Notes: generated from the letters alone by a model not told the origin. A stretch of 64,000 nucleotides of DNA from Paraphaeosphaeria minitans (GCA_015832175.1 WJXW01000007.1:1302001-1366000); one strand, 5' to 3'. Positions 26,901 through 39,919 are shown, numbered from the stretch's first letter. A program made the numbers and translations.

Positions 26901-29140
26901 GCTTTTATAGTACTTATTAATAATGTACTCTGCGAACATCTGGACATATTTGTTATCGCGTATATAGACGATATTCTTGTCTTTTCTAAAAACGAATTAG
27001 ATTACACTAAGTATATATAGACAGTACTAGAAGTACTAGACAAAGCATGCCTTCGCATTAAACTTAAGAAATATAAGTTTAACGTTAAATAACTTAAATT
27101 CCTAGGACACATTATTACTATAGAAGGAATTAAGATAGCACTAAGTAAAGTTAAATATATTAAGAACTAGCTAATACTAAAGACAGCCAAGAATATCTAA
27201 GAATTCTTAGGATTCTGTGGATTTAATTAATAATTTATCCAAGATTACGTAAAAGTTATAATACCTTTAATAAATCTTATAAAGAAGGACATACCCTTTA
27301 AATAGACAGATAAGTGCGGAATATTATTCTAACTCCTTAAGATAGTATGTATTTTAGAACCTATCCTTGTTTATTTTAGAAGCGATAAACCACTGCGCTT
27401 TAAAACAGACGCTAGCAATCTTACGCTAGGCGCCTACGCTAAATAAGAACGTAATAGTAAATGGCACCTAATTACCTATTACTTATACAAATTTAATAAC
27501 GCTAAAATATAATATAACGTATATAATAAGGAACTCTACGCTATTATTAAAGCCTTAAAGCACTAGAGGATTTACGCGCTTAGTTACTTAACGCTAGAAA
27601 TCTACACAGATTATAAGAATCTTCTAAGATTCACGACGACAAAAGAACTTACGCTATAATAACAAAGATAGTTATAGACTACTAGGCAGTATAAGTTTAA
27701 AATTATCTATGTAGCTAGGAAAGAAAATAGCAGAGCAGACGCTCTTAGCTAACAAAGTAATCTAGTAAGAGAAAAGGTAAAAACCTTCTCCGCAATCCTT
27801 TGTAAAGCTAAAGATAGATTTCTAGAGCTAATAGTAAAACTAAATTAACTTTTAGTAATTAACTAAGAAGTTCTAGAACATCTATAGACTAAAATTATCT
27901 AATAATACCACGATAACCCTATATATAGACACCTAGGCATTACAAAAATAATAGAACTTATCTAAAGGAATTATACCTTTAAAGGAATTAAGGAAGCTGT
28001 AATAACTTATATCTATAAATATGTAGAATGCTAGAGAAATAAACACAGTACATATCTTAAATATAAAGAGATATAAGCAATTAGAATACTAACAGCACTA
28101 TAGAAAGACATCGCTATAGATTTTATTACAGAAATTCTAAACTCTAAGGATCTAACAATAGGAATTAAGTACAATAGTATACTAACAATAGTCTACTAAC
28201 TAACTAAGTATATTAAGCTCATTCTATATCTTAAAAAAATAACAGCAAAGGAACTCGCTTTTCTTATCCTAGACTAACTAATTAGACACCACAGAATCCT
28301 AAAAATAATTATTAGCGACAGAGACAAGCTCTTTACATTAAATTATTAGATAACGCTTATAGCACTGCTTAGAACAAAACAAAAGCTATTAACAGCCTAC
28401 TATCTATAAACAGATAGACAGACAGAACGTATAAACTAAACTATAGAAACGTACCTACGCATCTACTATAACAGTTAGAAGAATAACTAGGTTTTATTAC
28501 TACTTATAGCATAGTTAGCCTATAATAACAAAGTATTAGCAGTATTAGGATATACACTGTTCTATGTAAACTATAGAAGACACCTACATCTCTTTAATTA
28601 ACAATTTCCTACGATAATTAAAGCAAAAGAAGCTATAAATATAGTAGAAAATATAAAGAAAATACACTAACAACTCTAAGAGAATCTTAAGAAAGCTTAG
28701 TAGTAATTAATTTTATACTAAAACTAAAAACAAAAAATAGCACTTTAGCTAAAGAAGGGGGATAAAGTATATCTACTTACAAAGAACCTTTAAACTTAAA
28801 AAAAGAAACACAAGAAACTAGATTATATTAAGGTTAGACCATTTTACATTTCTAAGCAAATATTACTAGTAAACTATAAGTTAGAACTACCGCCAGATGT
28901 AAAGATACACCTAGTATTCCATGTATTACTACTAGAACTAGCAGACCCCAATACACTAGTTAAAACCACCTTCTACCACTAGACTAAGGAAGAAAACAAA
29001 TTTAAGGTTAAAAGAATTCTAGAATATAATTAGTATAATAACGCGTACCTTATTAAGTGGAAAAGTTACCTACACAGCGAAAACACTTAGAAACTAAAGA
29101 ACTACCTAGGAAACTATTAATAAAAGATTAAAGAATTCTA
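24000..29140 (+). pseudogene. Gy2 gag-pol remnant with chromodomain
   Basis: Gag near 24040-24340 reads LDKPLKDKKKVIFAAIYMQG. A CCHC zinc knuckle at about 24828-24870 reads CKCFICSKLSYIARNY, with His and the last Cys changed to Tyr. A protease-like ALIDLGVGKNFI (family ALIDSGATGNFI) lies near 25910. Reverse transcriptase YIDDILVFSK at 26961-26990 has its catalytic residues intact. Integrase is at about 27880-28700 (SDRDKLF near 28317, then a DRQTERINQT-like motif). A C-terminal chromodomain remnant, YNNAYLIKWKSYLHSENT, lies near 29034-29087. Stops are TAG/TAA at Gln/Trp positions. Nonfunctional. Confidence 0.88.
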
Positions 29141-29709
29141 TTAACAGACTTATCTAAGACAGTAACGTTAAAGAATTATCCTAGAACTCTAGAGGCAGGT
29201 TGTCTATCGCAGACTATATAGACGTGCTAAGTTTAGCTAGACTAGTAGGCTAAGTAAGATAGGCTAGGTTCTCCTCTAACTCTAACTTTATTAGCGCAGC
29301 ACTCTTTACTATGATAACCTCACTAGCACGCTTTTTATTCTACGCTAATTATTTTAATAACTAATCCTCTTTTACGCGCACTATATATAGGGCTTTAAAT
29401 ACTATATTCTATTCTTTTCGCGCCTCTAATATTTACGCCTCTAATTTCTTCTTCTTAGTAATTAACTACAAGAACTTATTCCTAGTAATAGCTATATTAC
29501 ACTTTAAGTCTTATTTCTAACACTTACTATACTTCCCTAAGCTAATATAGACTTTGTAAACGTAAGAGTGCGACTTATAGAAGGAGCACTTTAACACTAT
29601 AACTACTCTATAGTTTTTAATAGTAGAGATAAGGCTGTAATAATGCTTTATAGAATTATAGTTAGTAGGCATAATTCTTTAGGACAAAGAATAGAAAGGG
29701 AGGGGATAA

Positions 29710-30120
29710 TATTATGTACTAGATAACAACGTAGGACTTAGGCGCTTATAAAGGTGTAATAAAGTAATAATAGGGTTATAAATATAATAAAGAGACACTA
29801 AGTAACTTAGATTAGGTTATATAATGTGCTTAGTTACTTAGCGGCACTAAGTAGTAAAGTAGGTTACGTAAAGTGCTTAGTTACTTAGTGGCACTAAGCA
29901 GCGGAGCAGCCTTAGTATATAGGAACGCGAGGATAGACTCTCTATACTTGTGTTTAATCTGTTTATTAATCTATTGTTTGGATTCTAGCAGACCAAATTG
30001 TTAACTTATTACACTTTGTAAGATACTATTATATTAACAAGACCTTCTACCTTCTGTAAGTACTCCTGCCCGAGAACTAACCTTAACCCTTTAGGACTAG
30101 CTACCCTCTTGGATTTAACA
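29710..30120 (+). repeat. Gy2 3' LTR (411 bp)
   Basis: Starts TATTATGTACTAGATAAC (RIP-changed from TGTTACGTACCAG), ends TTGGATTTAACA. Here the outer (right) half is the preserved one, for example CTAGCAGACCAAATTG versus CTAGTAGACTAAATTG in the 5' LTR. Confidence 0.94.
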
Positions 30121-31470
30121 GAAATATCCTACTAACTATAAGTAAAGCGTAGGCTTAGCACTACTTTTTACTCTTAAATAGATAGGCAAATAGAGCGCTA
30201 GAATTAGACACTTAAATAATACCTTTGTATATTTATTACACCTCTATAAATAAACTAGGTTAAACTACTCCTAACAGCTTAATTTATATATAATAACTCT
30301 ATCTATAATTTAATAAAAATAACGCCTTTCTATATAGTATATAGTAAGCACCCTATCCTTACTACGCCTCCTATAAATAGTAGGCTAGAGGGGAAGCTAC
30401 TAGATATAGTTAAGAGAGTAAAACATATATATAGCGTACGCGTATTACTTATAGAGCACCTATACTTAGTATAAAAGTATTAGAGCTAGTACTATAATAA
30501 GAAGCATAAGTAAGAGTTATTCTAGAGAGGCGACTTAGTCCTACTTAATATAAAGAATATATATACCTTAATAACTAAGTAAGAAGCTATTAAGAAAATT
30601 TATTAGGCCCTTCTAAGTGCAGGACGCAGTTAGAATATAGGTATACTACCTACTTTTTCTACTATACTATTACATTTATAACGTGTTTTATATTTCCCTT
30701 CTTAAATAATAGAAACTAAGACTAAGAGTAGAAGACATTAACACCTAGCTACTAGAGGTTATACTTAAAGGAGAAGAAGCCTAGGAAGTAGAAGAAATCC
30801 TAGTTAAGTAAATAAGAAAGAGGTAAAAGTAATACCTACTCTACTAGAAAGGCTATAATAAGACTTAGGACACCTAGATTCTAAAGTTAGACTTTAAAAA
30901 TATAGATAATCTAGGTTAAACTTTTAAAGGGAAAAGAGCTGCGCATATAAAGAAGAAATAAAGGACATAATAAAAGTATATAAAATATAGATATAATATA
31001 TATTATTATAAAGCACTATAGCTTATAGAGCACTTATAGCTTATTAGGGGTATCTACTTAAGGCCTATAGGCTAGCTTCTAAGAAGTAATCTAACTAAAC
31101 TACGCGCTACCTACGCCCCTACTACTTATTATCTTTATTATCTTTACTATTTTTACTATTCTTACCTACTACACCTCTAGTAGTAACCTCCTCCTTACTC
31201 TTTTTATTACTATTATCTAAGTTGCCCTTATTACAGCAAGGAGTAGACGCTAGATTAATCTAGAATAAGTTATTAGTATACGTTTTAAGTGTAGGAAAGG
31301 TGCAAACTTACTATCTACTATATAAGAGGAATAACTACCTTAAGAGTATTAGTAATCTAACGCTACTCTACTAGGATTAAGCCTAGATATTAAGGGCTAG
31401 TAGTAGGCACCTAGATTACTACACCTATAGGTATACTAATATAAGCTGTAATACGCTAGCAGTTAGCTAG
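30121..31470 (+). mobile_element. Gy1-b segment 3: integrase end and chromodomain
   Basis: Resumes with the GAAAT duplication and is collinear with about 37252-38609 of Gy1-c: integrase C-terminal half (motif region corresponding to TPFYMVY near 30309-30330) and a chromodomain remnant starting at 30833, YLLY*KGYNKT*DT*I. Ends at the Cop1-3 insertion (31470/31471), where no target duplication is found. Confidence 0.86.
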
Positions 31471-31665
31471 TGTTGTGGTAAAAAGGGCTCGAACTATCAC
31501 AGGATATTCAGGAGCAGAGTTGTAAAGAATACAAATAGCTAATTATAGGAAAGGATGCCGAAAGGGCAGACTATATACAAAAGAAACGAGCCTCTTAGCA
31601 AGAATCCTGTGATATAAATTAGTAGATCTAGAAAGAATTACAGAAGTGAGTGTTTTACTTTAACA
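31471..31665 (-). repeat. Cop1-3 3' LTR (195 bp)
   Basis: TGTTGTGGTAAAAAGGG to TTTACTTTAACA; partner of 45123-45317; outer (left) end preserved. Confidence 0.93.
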
Positions 31666-32153
31666 CACCCCCTAGGTAATCGCTTAAAGTAGATCACCTA
31701 TTCTAAGAAGTAATCTTTAATCGTCTAAATCCTTCCTAAAGATTTTTAAAAAACTATCTAAAGGCTATTTAAAGATTAAAAAACTATTAAGAATTATTCT
31801 TCTAAATCTCCTTATATTAAGAATAGCGATTCTATCACCCCCTATTTGTTATAATAGCAAAACAATTACTATTTATATTTTAAATCACAAATCCTATTGT
31901 AAATTGTGTCTAGAATCTCTTCTTCTAGTAGGTTAGGAGCTTATAAGCGTGGCACAAAGGCCTAAAGTATAAACGCTTTTATTCTACTACTCTTTTCGTG
32001 TACTTTTTATTAATTATAAGGTAATTTCCCTGCTCTTACTAGCTAGTAAGTATAATAAGTAAGCGCATTTTAATTAAGAAGGAGTAGTAGTAAGAGAAAT
32101 AAGTAGTAAAAGAAAAGCGCATTTAGCGCTTAATAATTAGATAGGTAGTAGAG

Positions 32154-33050
32154 TATATAAGCCCTTTACTAGTGCTTAATCTTCTCTCTTTAATCCTTTA
32201 CTTTTAACACTTTAACTTCCTATTTAATTTAGGCCTACTAGTTTAAGCTTTCAAATCCTACTACCTTATAGTATATTCTCTTCTAATTATTACCTTGCGC
32301 TTTTTCTATTATTTAGAGCTTTACTAACTCTTTTAGATATCTAATAACCTAGCTAAAGCACGCGTAGTAAAGGCTATAAAAACTACTAAATAAAGCTCCT
32401 AATTTTTCTACTAAAATCCTCTTACTCCTCTTACTCTACTAGCTCCTTCTATCCTAGCTCTAGATCCCTAGTAATTACTTAGTGCTCTTAGACAAGTAAG
32501 CTGCTTAGGCTACTTAAAGGGAGCTCTAGTAAGAAAGAGTAATAGACGCTACTATAATAACACTTTAAGCTAAAGTAGGCGCTACTATACCTACTTTACC
32601 TACTCTTATACTACTATATATAAAATTATTTTATTACTTTAGCTAATTTTACTAATTGTTTCTATAGCTAGCTGTATATTTAGACTCTAGCTATAGATTT
32701 TATCTACTATTAACTATTAGAGGGTGCTAATATAAGCTTTTATTTTAAAATTCTTTCTAGGTTTAGCTAATACTTTTTATAGGAGAGGCTAATTACTAAG
32801 CTGTGTAAAATGGTTAAAGTGGCCTTATAAACTCTTTTTTCTACTAGTAGTTAGGAGGAGTAAGCTTAGTATATAGCTACTGTCCTACTTTCTCTCTCCT
32901 AGCTAATCCTTAGTAGAGGATAGGGTAATTACCCTCTTACTCTACCTATTAAGAAGCAGCGCAGTTGCAGCTAATATACTAATTAAAATAGCTAGATAAG
33001 TAGCCTATTAGCTCTGAAGTAGAGTAGAGGCTAGGTAAGTGCTTCTCCTC
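32154..33050 (+). pseudogene. possible antisense ORF with TATA box inside Cop1-3
   Basis: Third copy of the feature at 4239: TATATAA at 32154-32160 and the same CT-rich leader and frame, cut by Gy1-c at 33072. All three copies keep the TATA sequence, which is only mild evidence because TA-rich sequence is resistant to RIP. Confidence 0.27.
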
Positions 33051-33072
33051 CTACTAATTAAAAGAGGGGAGG

Positions 33073-33288
33073 TGTAACAGGTAGATCACGATATTATTAT
33101 GGTGTTGTGGTATCTAGCGCTAAGGCCTTATAGAAGGTCTGTGCGCTAAGTAAGCTAGCTGCGTAAAACCTACACTACGCGTTAACTTAATATAAGACAA
33201 GTATTATTCTATTAATATTACTAGAGTTATTCTTTTACTGTCCTTCCTAGTGTGAAGCAAGTACTATTGCCTATAACTAGACTTTACA
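33073..33288 (+). repeat. Gy1-c 5' LTR (216 bp)
   Basis: Starts TGTAACAGGTAGATCACGAT, contains TGTTGTGGTATCTAGCGC, ends ACTAGACTTTACA. The first 20 bases keep CA and CG steps lost in the 3' LTR. Confidence 0.93.
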
Positions 33289-33479
33289 TAATAATACTTT
33301 ATCTATAACAGTCTAAAGATAGTTTCTAGAGTTATATAAGCTACTAGTAAGGGGTAGACCTTATCTAAAGCCCCTAAAGGCAGCGAAGACCCTCTTATCT
33401 AGTATACTAGAGGAGAGCTAGCAACGTATAACTTAAGCCTACCTTTAATACTTAAGTAGTGTATTCTAGTTACTAAAAA

Positions 33480-36400
33480 GAAGCGCAATAAGGTTTACGC
33501 TATATATTAACTTTATGCCTTAGAAGATAAAATCTCCTAACTTAAAAGTATAAGCTAAACCCCTAGCGTAGCAGCTACTACTAAGAACATTAAAATCCTA
33601 TCTACTAATATATATAAGTAGGACGCGCCTATAGCGTATATAGTAATATATATTAAGTATACGCTTTAACTTAAAGACCTTACTAAATATAGAGGTAAGA
33701 ATTTTAAGAAGCATTATAAATTCTTTTGTTTCTATAAGGTAGCCTTTCGCCTCTTACTATAAGAATTTGTGTAGGATAGAGATAAGGTTATCTAGGCAAT
33801 ATAGTATCTTATAGGCAACCTAAAAGAACTATAATATATACACTATAAGCGCACCTTTAAAGCTAAGGGAGAAATACCTATCTAGAAGTACTTTAAGTAG
33901 TATATACTTAACTTACTTTTAGACCTAGTAAATTATAGTCTAGAAGTAGCTATAGCGTATGCTTAGGTAATATAGTAAAGAGACTAAACTATTTACTCTT
34001 TTATAACTTACCTTAATATTCTTAAAAATTAACTTACACTTTACACTAAGGAGTAAAGGGTATAGCACCTTTTCTCTAAGTTTAAACCTAAGCTATAGAG
34101 GGCTATTACTAACTACTATTAGGTGCCTATAACTAGGAAAGACCTTATCGCTTTAGGCTCTACGCTTAAGCGAAACCTACGCCGCGTACCTATAATATAG
34201 GAGTTAAGCCTACGTTATGTATTAAAGAAATCTAAAGATACTACACTAAACTACTAAATATCTAAAAGTAATAGCAAGACTTAAGATAAGAAAAGTGTTA
34301 CCTACTATAAGTGCTATAAAACTAGCTACTATACTAATAAATATAGAGGTAGTAATTCTAACTAGATTCCTATATAAGTAAACTATATAGGAAAAGGCTA
34401 AGCCTTACCTATAACCTAGGTATAGTAAGGCGCCTACTAATTTATATCTTACTAGGTATAAAGCGCACGTATAGCGCAGCTAGAGATATAGGTCTAGAAA
34501 GGGAACTCTAAATAATTCTTAACCTATAGGCTAATATTAGCCTAATTAGCTAGATTATTACTATTAAAATAAATCTAAAGCCTATTAAAGGGGCTAAGCT
34601 CCCTAAACTAGAATAAATTAGGGTTTAAAGGTAAAGTACTTACGCCGCCTATACGCTCTAGGTGTGTATTATAAATAATATAGGGGTAGAGCGTAGGATA
34701 AAGACTACTATTTATAGCGTTAATAAGGAAGGGATCCCTCTTCTACTTAGTAACCCCTTCCTATAAGAAGGTAATATCTACCTTAATTATAGCTTATAAA
34801 TATAGCGCTAGGGCTATACTATAGCTTTAATATAGCTTGTTACTATAAGGGACTTTAAAGATAACATAGAGTATACTAGCTTAGATTTATTTCTTCTAGA
34901 GGTTTTATAGATAACTAGTGTAAGCTTAGAGCACCTAGTATATATTAATAAAGTGTGTACAGCGTAAGTACTACGTATTCCTAATATATTACGCAAATAT
35001 AGTAACGTATTTAATAAAAAAGTAGTGTCTACCCTACTAAATTTCAAGAAGTCTAATTATGCTATCCTTATTATAGAGGGAAAGGAACCTCCTTATAGAC
35101 TACTCTATAATCTCTTAGAGCGGGAGCTTAAGGTACTTTAAGAGTATCTAGAAGATACATTAAAAAAAAGATAGATTAGGTATAGCACTAGTCTAGCTAG
35201 AACACTAATTCTATTTGCCCCTAAGAAAGATAGTATACTATAGCTTTATATAAATTATTAGGGCCTTAACGCAATTACTATTAAAGATTATTACCTACTA
35301 CTTTTAGTTAGAGAGACGCTTAACTACCTATTAGGCGTATACTATTATATAACCCTTAATCTTTATAACACCTACTATAGAATTTAGATCTAGGTAAGAG
35401 ATAAGTAGAAAACTACATTCTAAACTTGCTATAGCTACTTTAAATACTTAGTAATACTATTTAGCTTAACTAATACCCCTACAAGCTTCTAGGTATATAT
35501 TAATAAAGCACTAGCACTATACCTAGATCACATATACATTGTGTACCTAGATAATATACTTATCTATACCTATAATAAGGATTTTACACTTTATTAGCGT
35601 GCTGTCTACGCTGTGCTTAAATTACTACGTAAGGCTAAACTTTTTATTAATTTAACTAAGTGCATATTTGCCTTAGGCAAAGTCTACTTTTTTAGTTTTA
35701 TTATAACTACGCAAAAAATCCGCGCTAATCCTACGTATATAGTAACTATTATAGAATAGCTACAGCTAACTAGTATCTAAGAGCTCTAGTTATTTCTAGG
35801 CTTTATAAACTTTTATAGGCGATTTATTAAGGCATATACGCGAGAAACTACTCTTCTTTTAGACTTACTTAAGAAGAACTAAGTGTTCTAATAGTTAGTA
35901 GAAGCTAATAATACTTTTAAAATACTTAAAACGCGCTTCTTAAGTGCGCCTATTCTACGCTACTTTAACCCTACGCTACTAATCTAATTAGAGACTAATA
36001 TATCTACTTTTATAATATACAGTATCCTTTTATAACTATTTAAGGACTAGAAGTAGCACCTAGTTACTTTTCTATTAAGAAAACTTTAAGCAGTAGAGCT
36101 AAATTATAAGGTATATAACCTTAAGCTCCTTACTATTATCTACTACTTTAAGCAATAGAGATATTATCTAGATAGCATATAGCATATAATTTAAGTGCTA
36201 AGTAACTATAATAACTTACGTAGTATACGCGCTGTATAGAAGCTAAACCTATAATAAGTATAATAGGCGATGTACCTAGTAGCTTTTAATTTTAAAGTGG
36301 AACACTACCTAAGGAAAACAAACCTAGCAGATAGACTATTAAGAAGGGTAGATTACGCACAGGAGAACCTATTACTAACCTATTTATTACCTACCCTATA

Positions 36401-38070
36401 GAATAAAATACTATAAAGGACTAAGCATAGTAGAGTAAGCAGATCTATAAATAAGCTAAGCTTATTAGGCGTATATAAAACGCATGTTACTAATATTTAT
36501 AGAACTGTAAAGGTCCCTACTACTAGTGCTATAGTGTGTATACTATGTATACTACGCTTACTAGCTAGAGTATTAGTTAGTAGTAAACTTATAATAAAAG
36601 AGTCTAACTTTATTACTAAAGTTTAGTAGCTTTAGTAAAGGGACGCCTTTGCTATTAAGCGTATTACTAGCTTAAGGCGTAAAAGAAGCACTTAAAGTAG
36701 TAATAAGGCATAAGTATAGCGCCTTAATAAAATAGAAGTCCTAAGGTATAATAGCAGATTATATATCCTAGATAAACTAGCAATTAGGTAAAAGATTTTA
36801 TTCTAGTACTATAACACGTATATAGCAGGCTACTTTAGCGCATATAGAACGCTTAAGGCTATTAAAAGGACCTACTATTAGCCTCTTATGGGTTAAGATA
36901 TTTAGAAGTATATAAGAACTTATACTATTTACTAAAGGAGTAAAGCTCTAAGGCATAGTAAGTATAGCTAGCTATCACCTCTTCTAACGCTAAAGGATAT
37001 CTTTAAGGAAGTCTTACTAGACTTTATAACTAAATTCCTACTAGTAAAAGATTAAGGCAGCTGCGCTTTTAATACAATCTTTATAATTATATACTACTTC
37101 TTTAAGATAGCTATCTATATCCCTACACAAAAAACATAGGATATAAAGGAATTTATAGAAGCCTACTTCTAAAAGGTTATCTTAAAGTTTAGTAGTTAAA
37201 AAGGTTTTATATCTAATAGGGGCTCTACCTTCACCTCCGCTTTTTAGGCAGAAATATACTACTAACTATAGGTAAAGCGTAGGCTTAGGACTACTTTCTA
37301 CTTTTAAATAAATAGGCAAACAGAGCGCTAGAATTAAATGCTTAAATAATACTTTTGTATATTTATTACACCTCTATAAATAAACTAGATTAAACTGCTC
37401 CTAACAGCTTAATTCGCATATAACAACTTTATCTATAATTTAATAAAAATAACGCCTTTCTATATAGTATATAGTAAGCACCCTATCTTTACTACGCCTC
37501 TTATAAATAGTAGGCTAGAGGGGGAGCTACTAAATGTAGTTAAAAGAGTAAAACGCATATATAGCGTATACGTATTACTTATAGAGTACCTATACTTAGT
37601 ATAAGAGTATTAGAGCTAGTACTATAATAAGAAGCATAAGTAAGAGTTATTCTAGAGAGGCGACTTAGTCCTACTTAGCACGAAGAATATACACATGCCT
37701 TAATAACTAAATAAGAAGCTATTAAGAAAATTTATTAGGCCCTTCTAAGTGTAGGATGTAGTTAGAACGTAGGTATACTACCTACTCTTTCTACTATACT
37801 ATTATATTTATAATATATTTTACATTTCCTTTTTTAAACAATAGAAACTAAGGCTAGGAGTAGAAGATATTAACACCTAGCTACTAGAGGTTACACCTAA
37901 AGGAGGAGAAGCCTAAGAAGTAGAAGAAATCTTAGCTAAGTAAATAAGAAAGGGGTAAAAGTAATACCTACTTTACTAGAAAGGCTATAATAAGACTTAG
38001 GATACCTAGATTCTAGAGTTAGACTTTAAAGATATAAATAATCTAGTCTAAACTTTTAAAGGGAAAAGAG
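33480..38070 (+). pseudogene. Gy1-c gag-pol remnant with chromodomain
   Basis: Gag from about 33480 (LEDKIS, then KHYKFFCFYKVAFRLLL near 33709-33760). A zinc-knuckle remnant YYKCYKTSYYTNKY lies near 34303-34345. Reverse transcriptase has VYLDNIL at 35541-35561, where the YLDD motif has lost its second Asp. The RNase H tether region follows. Integrase runs from about 36640 to 37700, followed by a chromodomain remnant YLLY*KGYNKT*DT*I starting at 37965, with Trp codons as TAG. TAG/TAA stops run throughout; no intact frame longer than a few dozen codons. Confidence 0.85.
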
Positions 38071-38689
38071 CTGCGTATATAAAGAAGAGGTAAAGAATAT
38101 AATAAGAGTATATAGAACGTAAATATAATATATATTATTATAAAGCACTATAGCTTAGGGAGCACTTATAGCTTATTAGGGGTATTTACCTAAAGCCTAT
38201 AGGCTAGCTTCTAAAAAGTAATCTAACTAAACTACGCGCTGCCTATACCTCTACTACTTATTATTCTTATTATCCTTATTATCCTTACTATCCTTACTAT
38301 TCTTGCCTATTACACCTCTAGTAGTAACCTTCTCTTTACTATTTGTTGCTATTATCTAAGTTACTCTTATTATAGTAAGGAGTAGACGCTAGATTAATCT
38401 AGAATAAGTTATTAGTATGCGTTTTAAGTGTAGGAAAGGTGCAAACTTACTATCTACTATATAAAAGAAATAACTACCTTAAAAGTATTAGTAATCTAAC
38501 GCTGCTCTACTAGAATTAAGCCTAGATACTAAGGGCTAGTAGTAGGCACCTAGGTTGCTACACCTATAGGTGTACTAATATAAGCTATAATACGCTAGTA
38601 GTTAGCTAGCTTTAAGTTAAATTACTTCTAGTAATAAGCTAGCTTTAGGCCTACTACCTTTACACGCTTATCTGTTTTACGCTGTCTAC

Positions 38690-39300
38690 TTAGGGTCTCT
38701 ATAACTATAATATAGTAGTAGTTATAAAGGGCGTATAGGTAATTAAGGCGCCTATTTATCGCCTTTAGCACCTATAAGTATTAGCTAAAGCGCATATATA
38801 ACGCATAACTCTAGATATACTAAGTTGCACTCTTTGCAATTACTTTTAATATAATAGTTATAGCGCTTATTATTATCTTTAGTATAGTTTTTAGGAAGCT
38901 TTACTAAGTTCTACGCGTAGCGTATATAAGTTATAAGCACTACGTTATAGTCTACGCGCTTAGTATTTCTACTAAACGCAAAGGTAGTAGTATTATAGAG
39001 ATTAGACTTCTTAATATATTTAGGTACTAGGTAGTATAGTATCTTAGGTAATTAAGGGGGTTATTTAAAGATTAAACGCTCTATCTACGCTAAGAATAAG
39101 TTATATATATATTATATAGGTAGAGAGCATACAAAGATTAAAACAATATTAACACTATATAGCCCTATTACCCTATATTACAAGAGGCTATAGTAAATAG
39201 AAGGCGTAGGAGCCTTATAATAAACAATATACATAATGCGTTTATAACGTATACTATTTACTTATAATGCGCTGCTATTACGTACACAACGTACACCCCT
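38690..39300 (-). pseudogene. antisense cysteine-rich ORF remnant in Gy1-c 3' tail
   Basis: Between the chromodomain and the 3' LTR the minus strand has a frame conserved among Gy1 copies. The clearest reading is in Gy1-b (45330-45990): TTTFAFSEDTKCVDYNVV, then NLVKFLKNYTKDNNKRYNYY, then IKGNYKGCNLVYLKSRV. Undoing TGY-to-TAY changes at several Tyr codons would give CxxC-type pairs, so a zinc-binding protein is possible. Gy1-c shares the frame (KRVDYNVVL). Its role is unknown; I do not recognise a named family. RIP erosion leaves a few TAG stops. Confidence 0.42.
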
Positions 39301-39387
39301 ATAGACACTCTTTTTCTTTCCTATAGGGTGAGGTTTTTATTAAGGCTATAGTATACTGTAGAGGACTACAGCTAGAAAGGGAGGTTC

Positions 39388-39603
39388 TATAATAGGTAGA
39401 TTATAATATTATTGTAGTGTTGTAGTATCTAGCGCTAAGGCCTTATATAGAGTCTATGCACTAAGTAAGCTAGCTGCGTAAAACCTACGCTGCGTATTAA
39501 CTTAATATAAGACAAGTATTATTCTATTAATATTACTAGAGTTATCCTTTTACTATCCTTCCTAGTGTGAAGTAAGTACTATTGCCTATAACCAGACCTC
39601 ACA
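39388..39603 (+). repeat. Gy1-c 3' LTR (216 bp)
   Basis: Starts TATAATAGGTAGATTATAAT (RIP-changed TG), ends CCAGACCTCACA. Outer end preserved (CCTCACA versus CTTTACA in the 5' LTR). Preceded by purine tract AGAAAGGGAGG. Confidence 0.93.
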
Positions 39604-39919
39604 GGAGGCTAGGGTAAGGAATTACCTATTACTAATTAAAGGAGGGGAGGCTAGGGTAAGCTATTACCTACTATAGAAAGGAGGAGAGAAGGAGGATAGG
39701 GAGGATCTTCTACTACTAATTATAGGGGAGATTCTCGCACCCCTATAATTACGTAGAGGAGGAAGAGGGTCTATAAGCTTATAGATAAGCTCTTTAATTT
39801 CTTTTTCCTCTAATTCTTATTCTCCCTCTAATCTTTTCTTTCTTTTTTTTTTCTTGTTTCTTAGCTCTAAATTAATAATTCTAGGTAGTTAATAGATTAA
39901 TTCTCTACTTACCTACTCT

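Larger units (their letters stand above)
23537..30120 (+). mobile_element. Gy2, complete Ty3/gypsy chromovirus with TSD GAAAT
   Basis: Bounded by 411-bp LTRs (23537-23947 and 29710-30120) and flanked by a perfect GAAAT duplication (23532-23536, 30121-30125) in Gy1-b integrase. Length 6584 bp, plus strand. Order is gag, protease, reverse transcriptase, RNase H, integrase, chromodomain, which is Ty3/gypsy order with the chromovirus C-terminus. Unrelated to Gy1 in LTR sequence. Its internal part is somewhat less eroded than the Cop1 and Gy1 copies, and long peptide stretches are still readable. Confidence 0.94.
33073..39603 (+). mobile_element. Gy1-c, complete Ty3/gypsy chromovirus with TSD GGAGG
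   Basis: Only complete Gy1 copy in the window (6531 bp): 216-bp LTRs at 33073-33288 and 39388-39603 and a perfect GGAGG duplication (33068-33072, 39604-39608) in Cop1-3. It therefore inserted after Cop1-3 and is among the youngest insertions here. Order: LTR, gag, reverse transcriptase, RNase H, integrase, chromodomain, a roughly 750-base tail with an antisense ORF remnant, purine tract (about 39375-39387), LTR. It serves as the reference for reading the other Gy1 fragments. Confidence 0.94.

Noticed and set aside
34814..35047. 77-codon frame on the minus strand
   Set aside because: It lies antisense within RIPed Gy1-c pol, has no domain, and is a chance gap between RIP stops.
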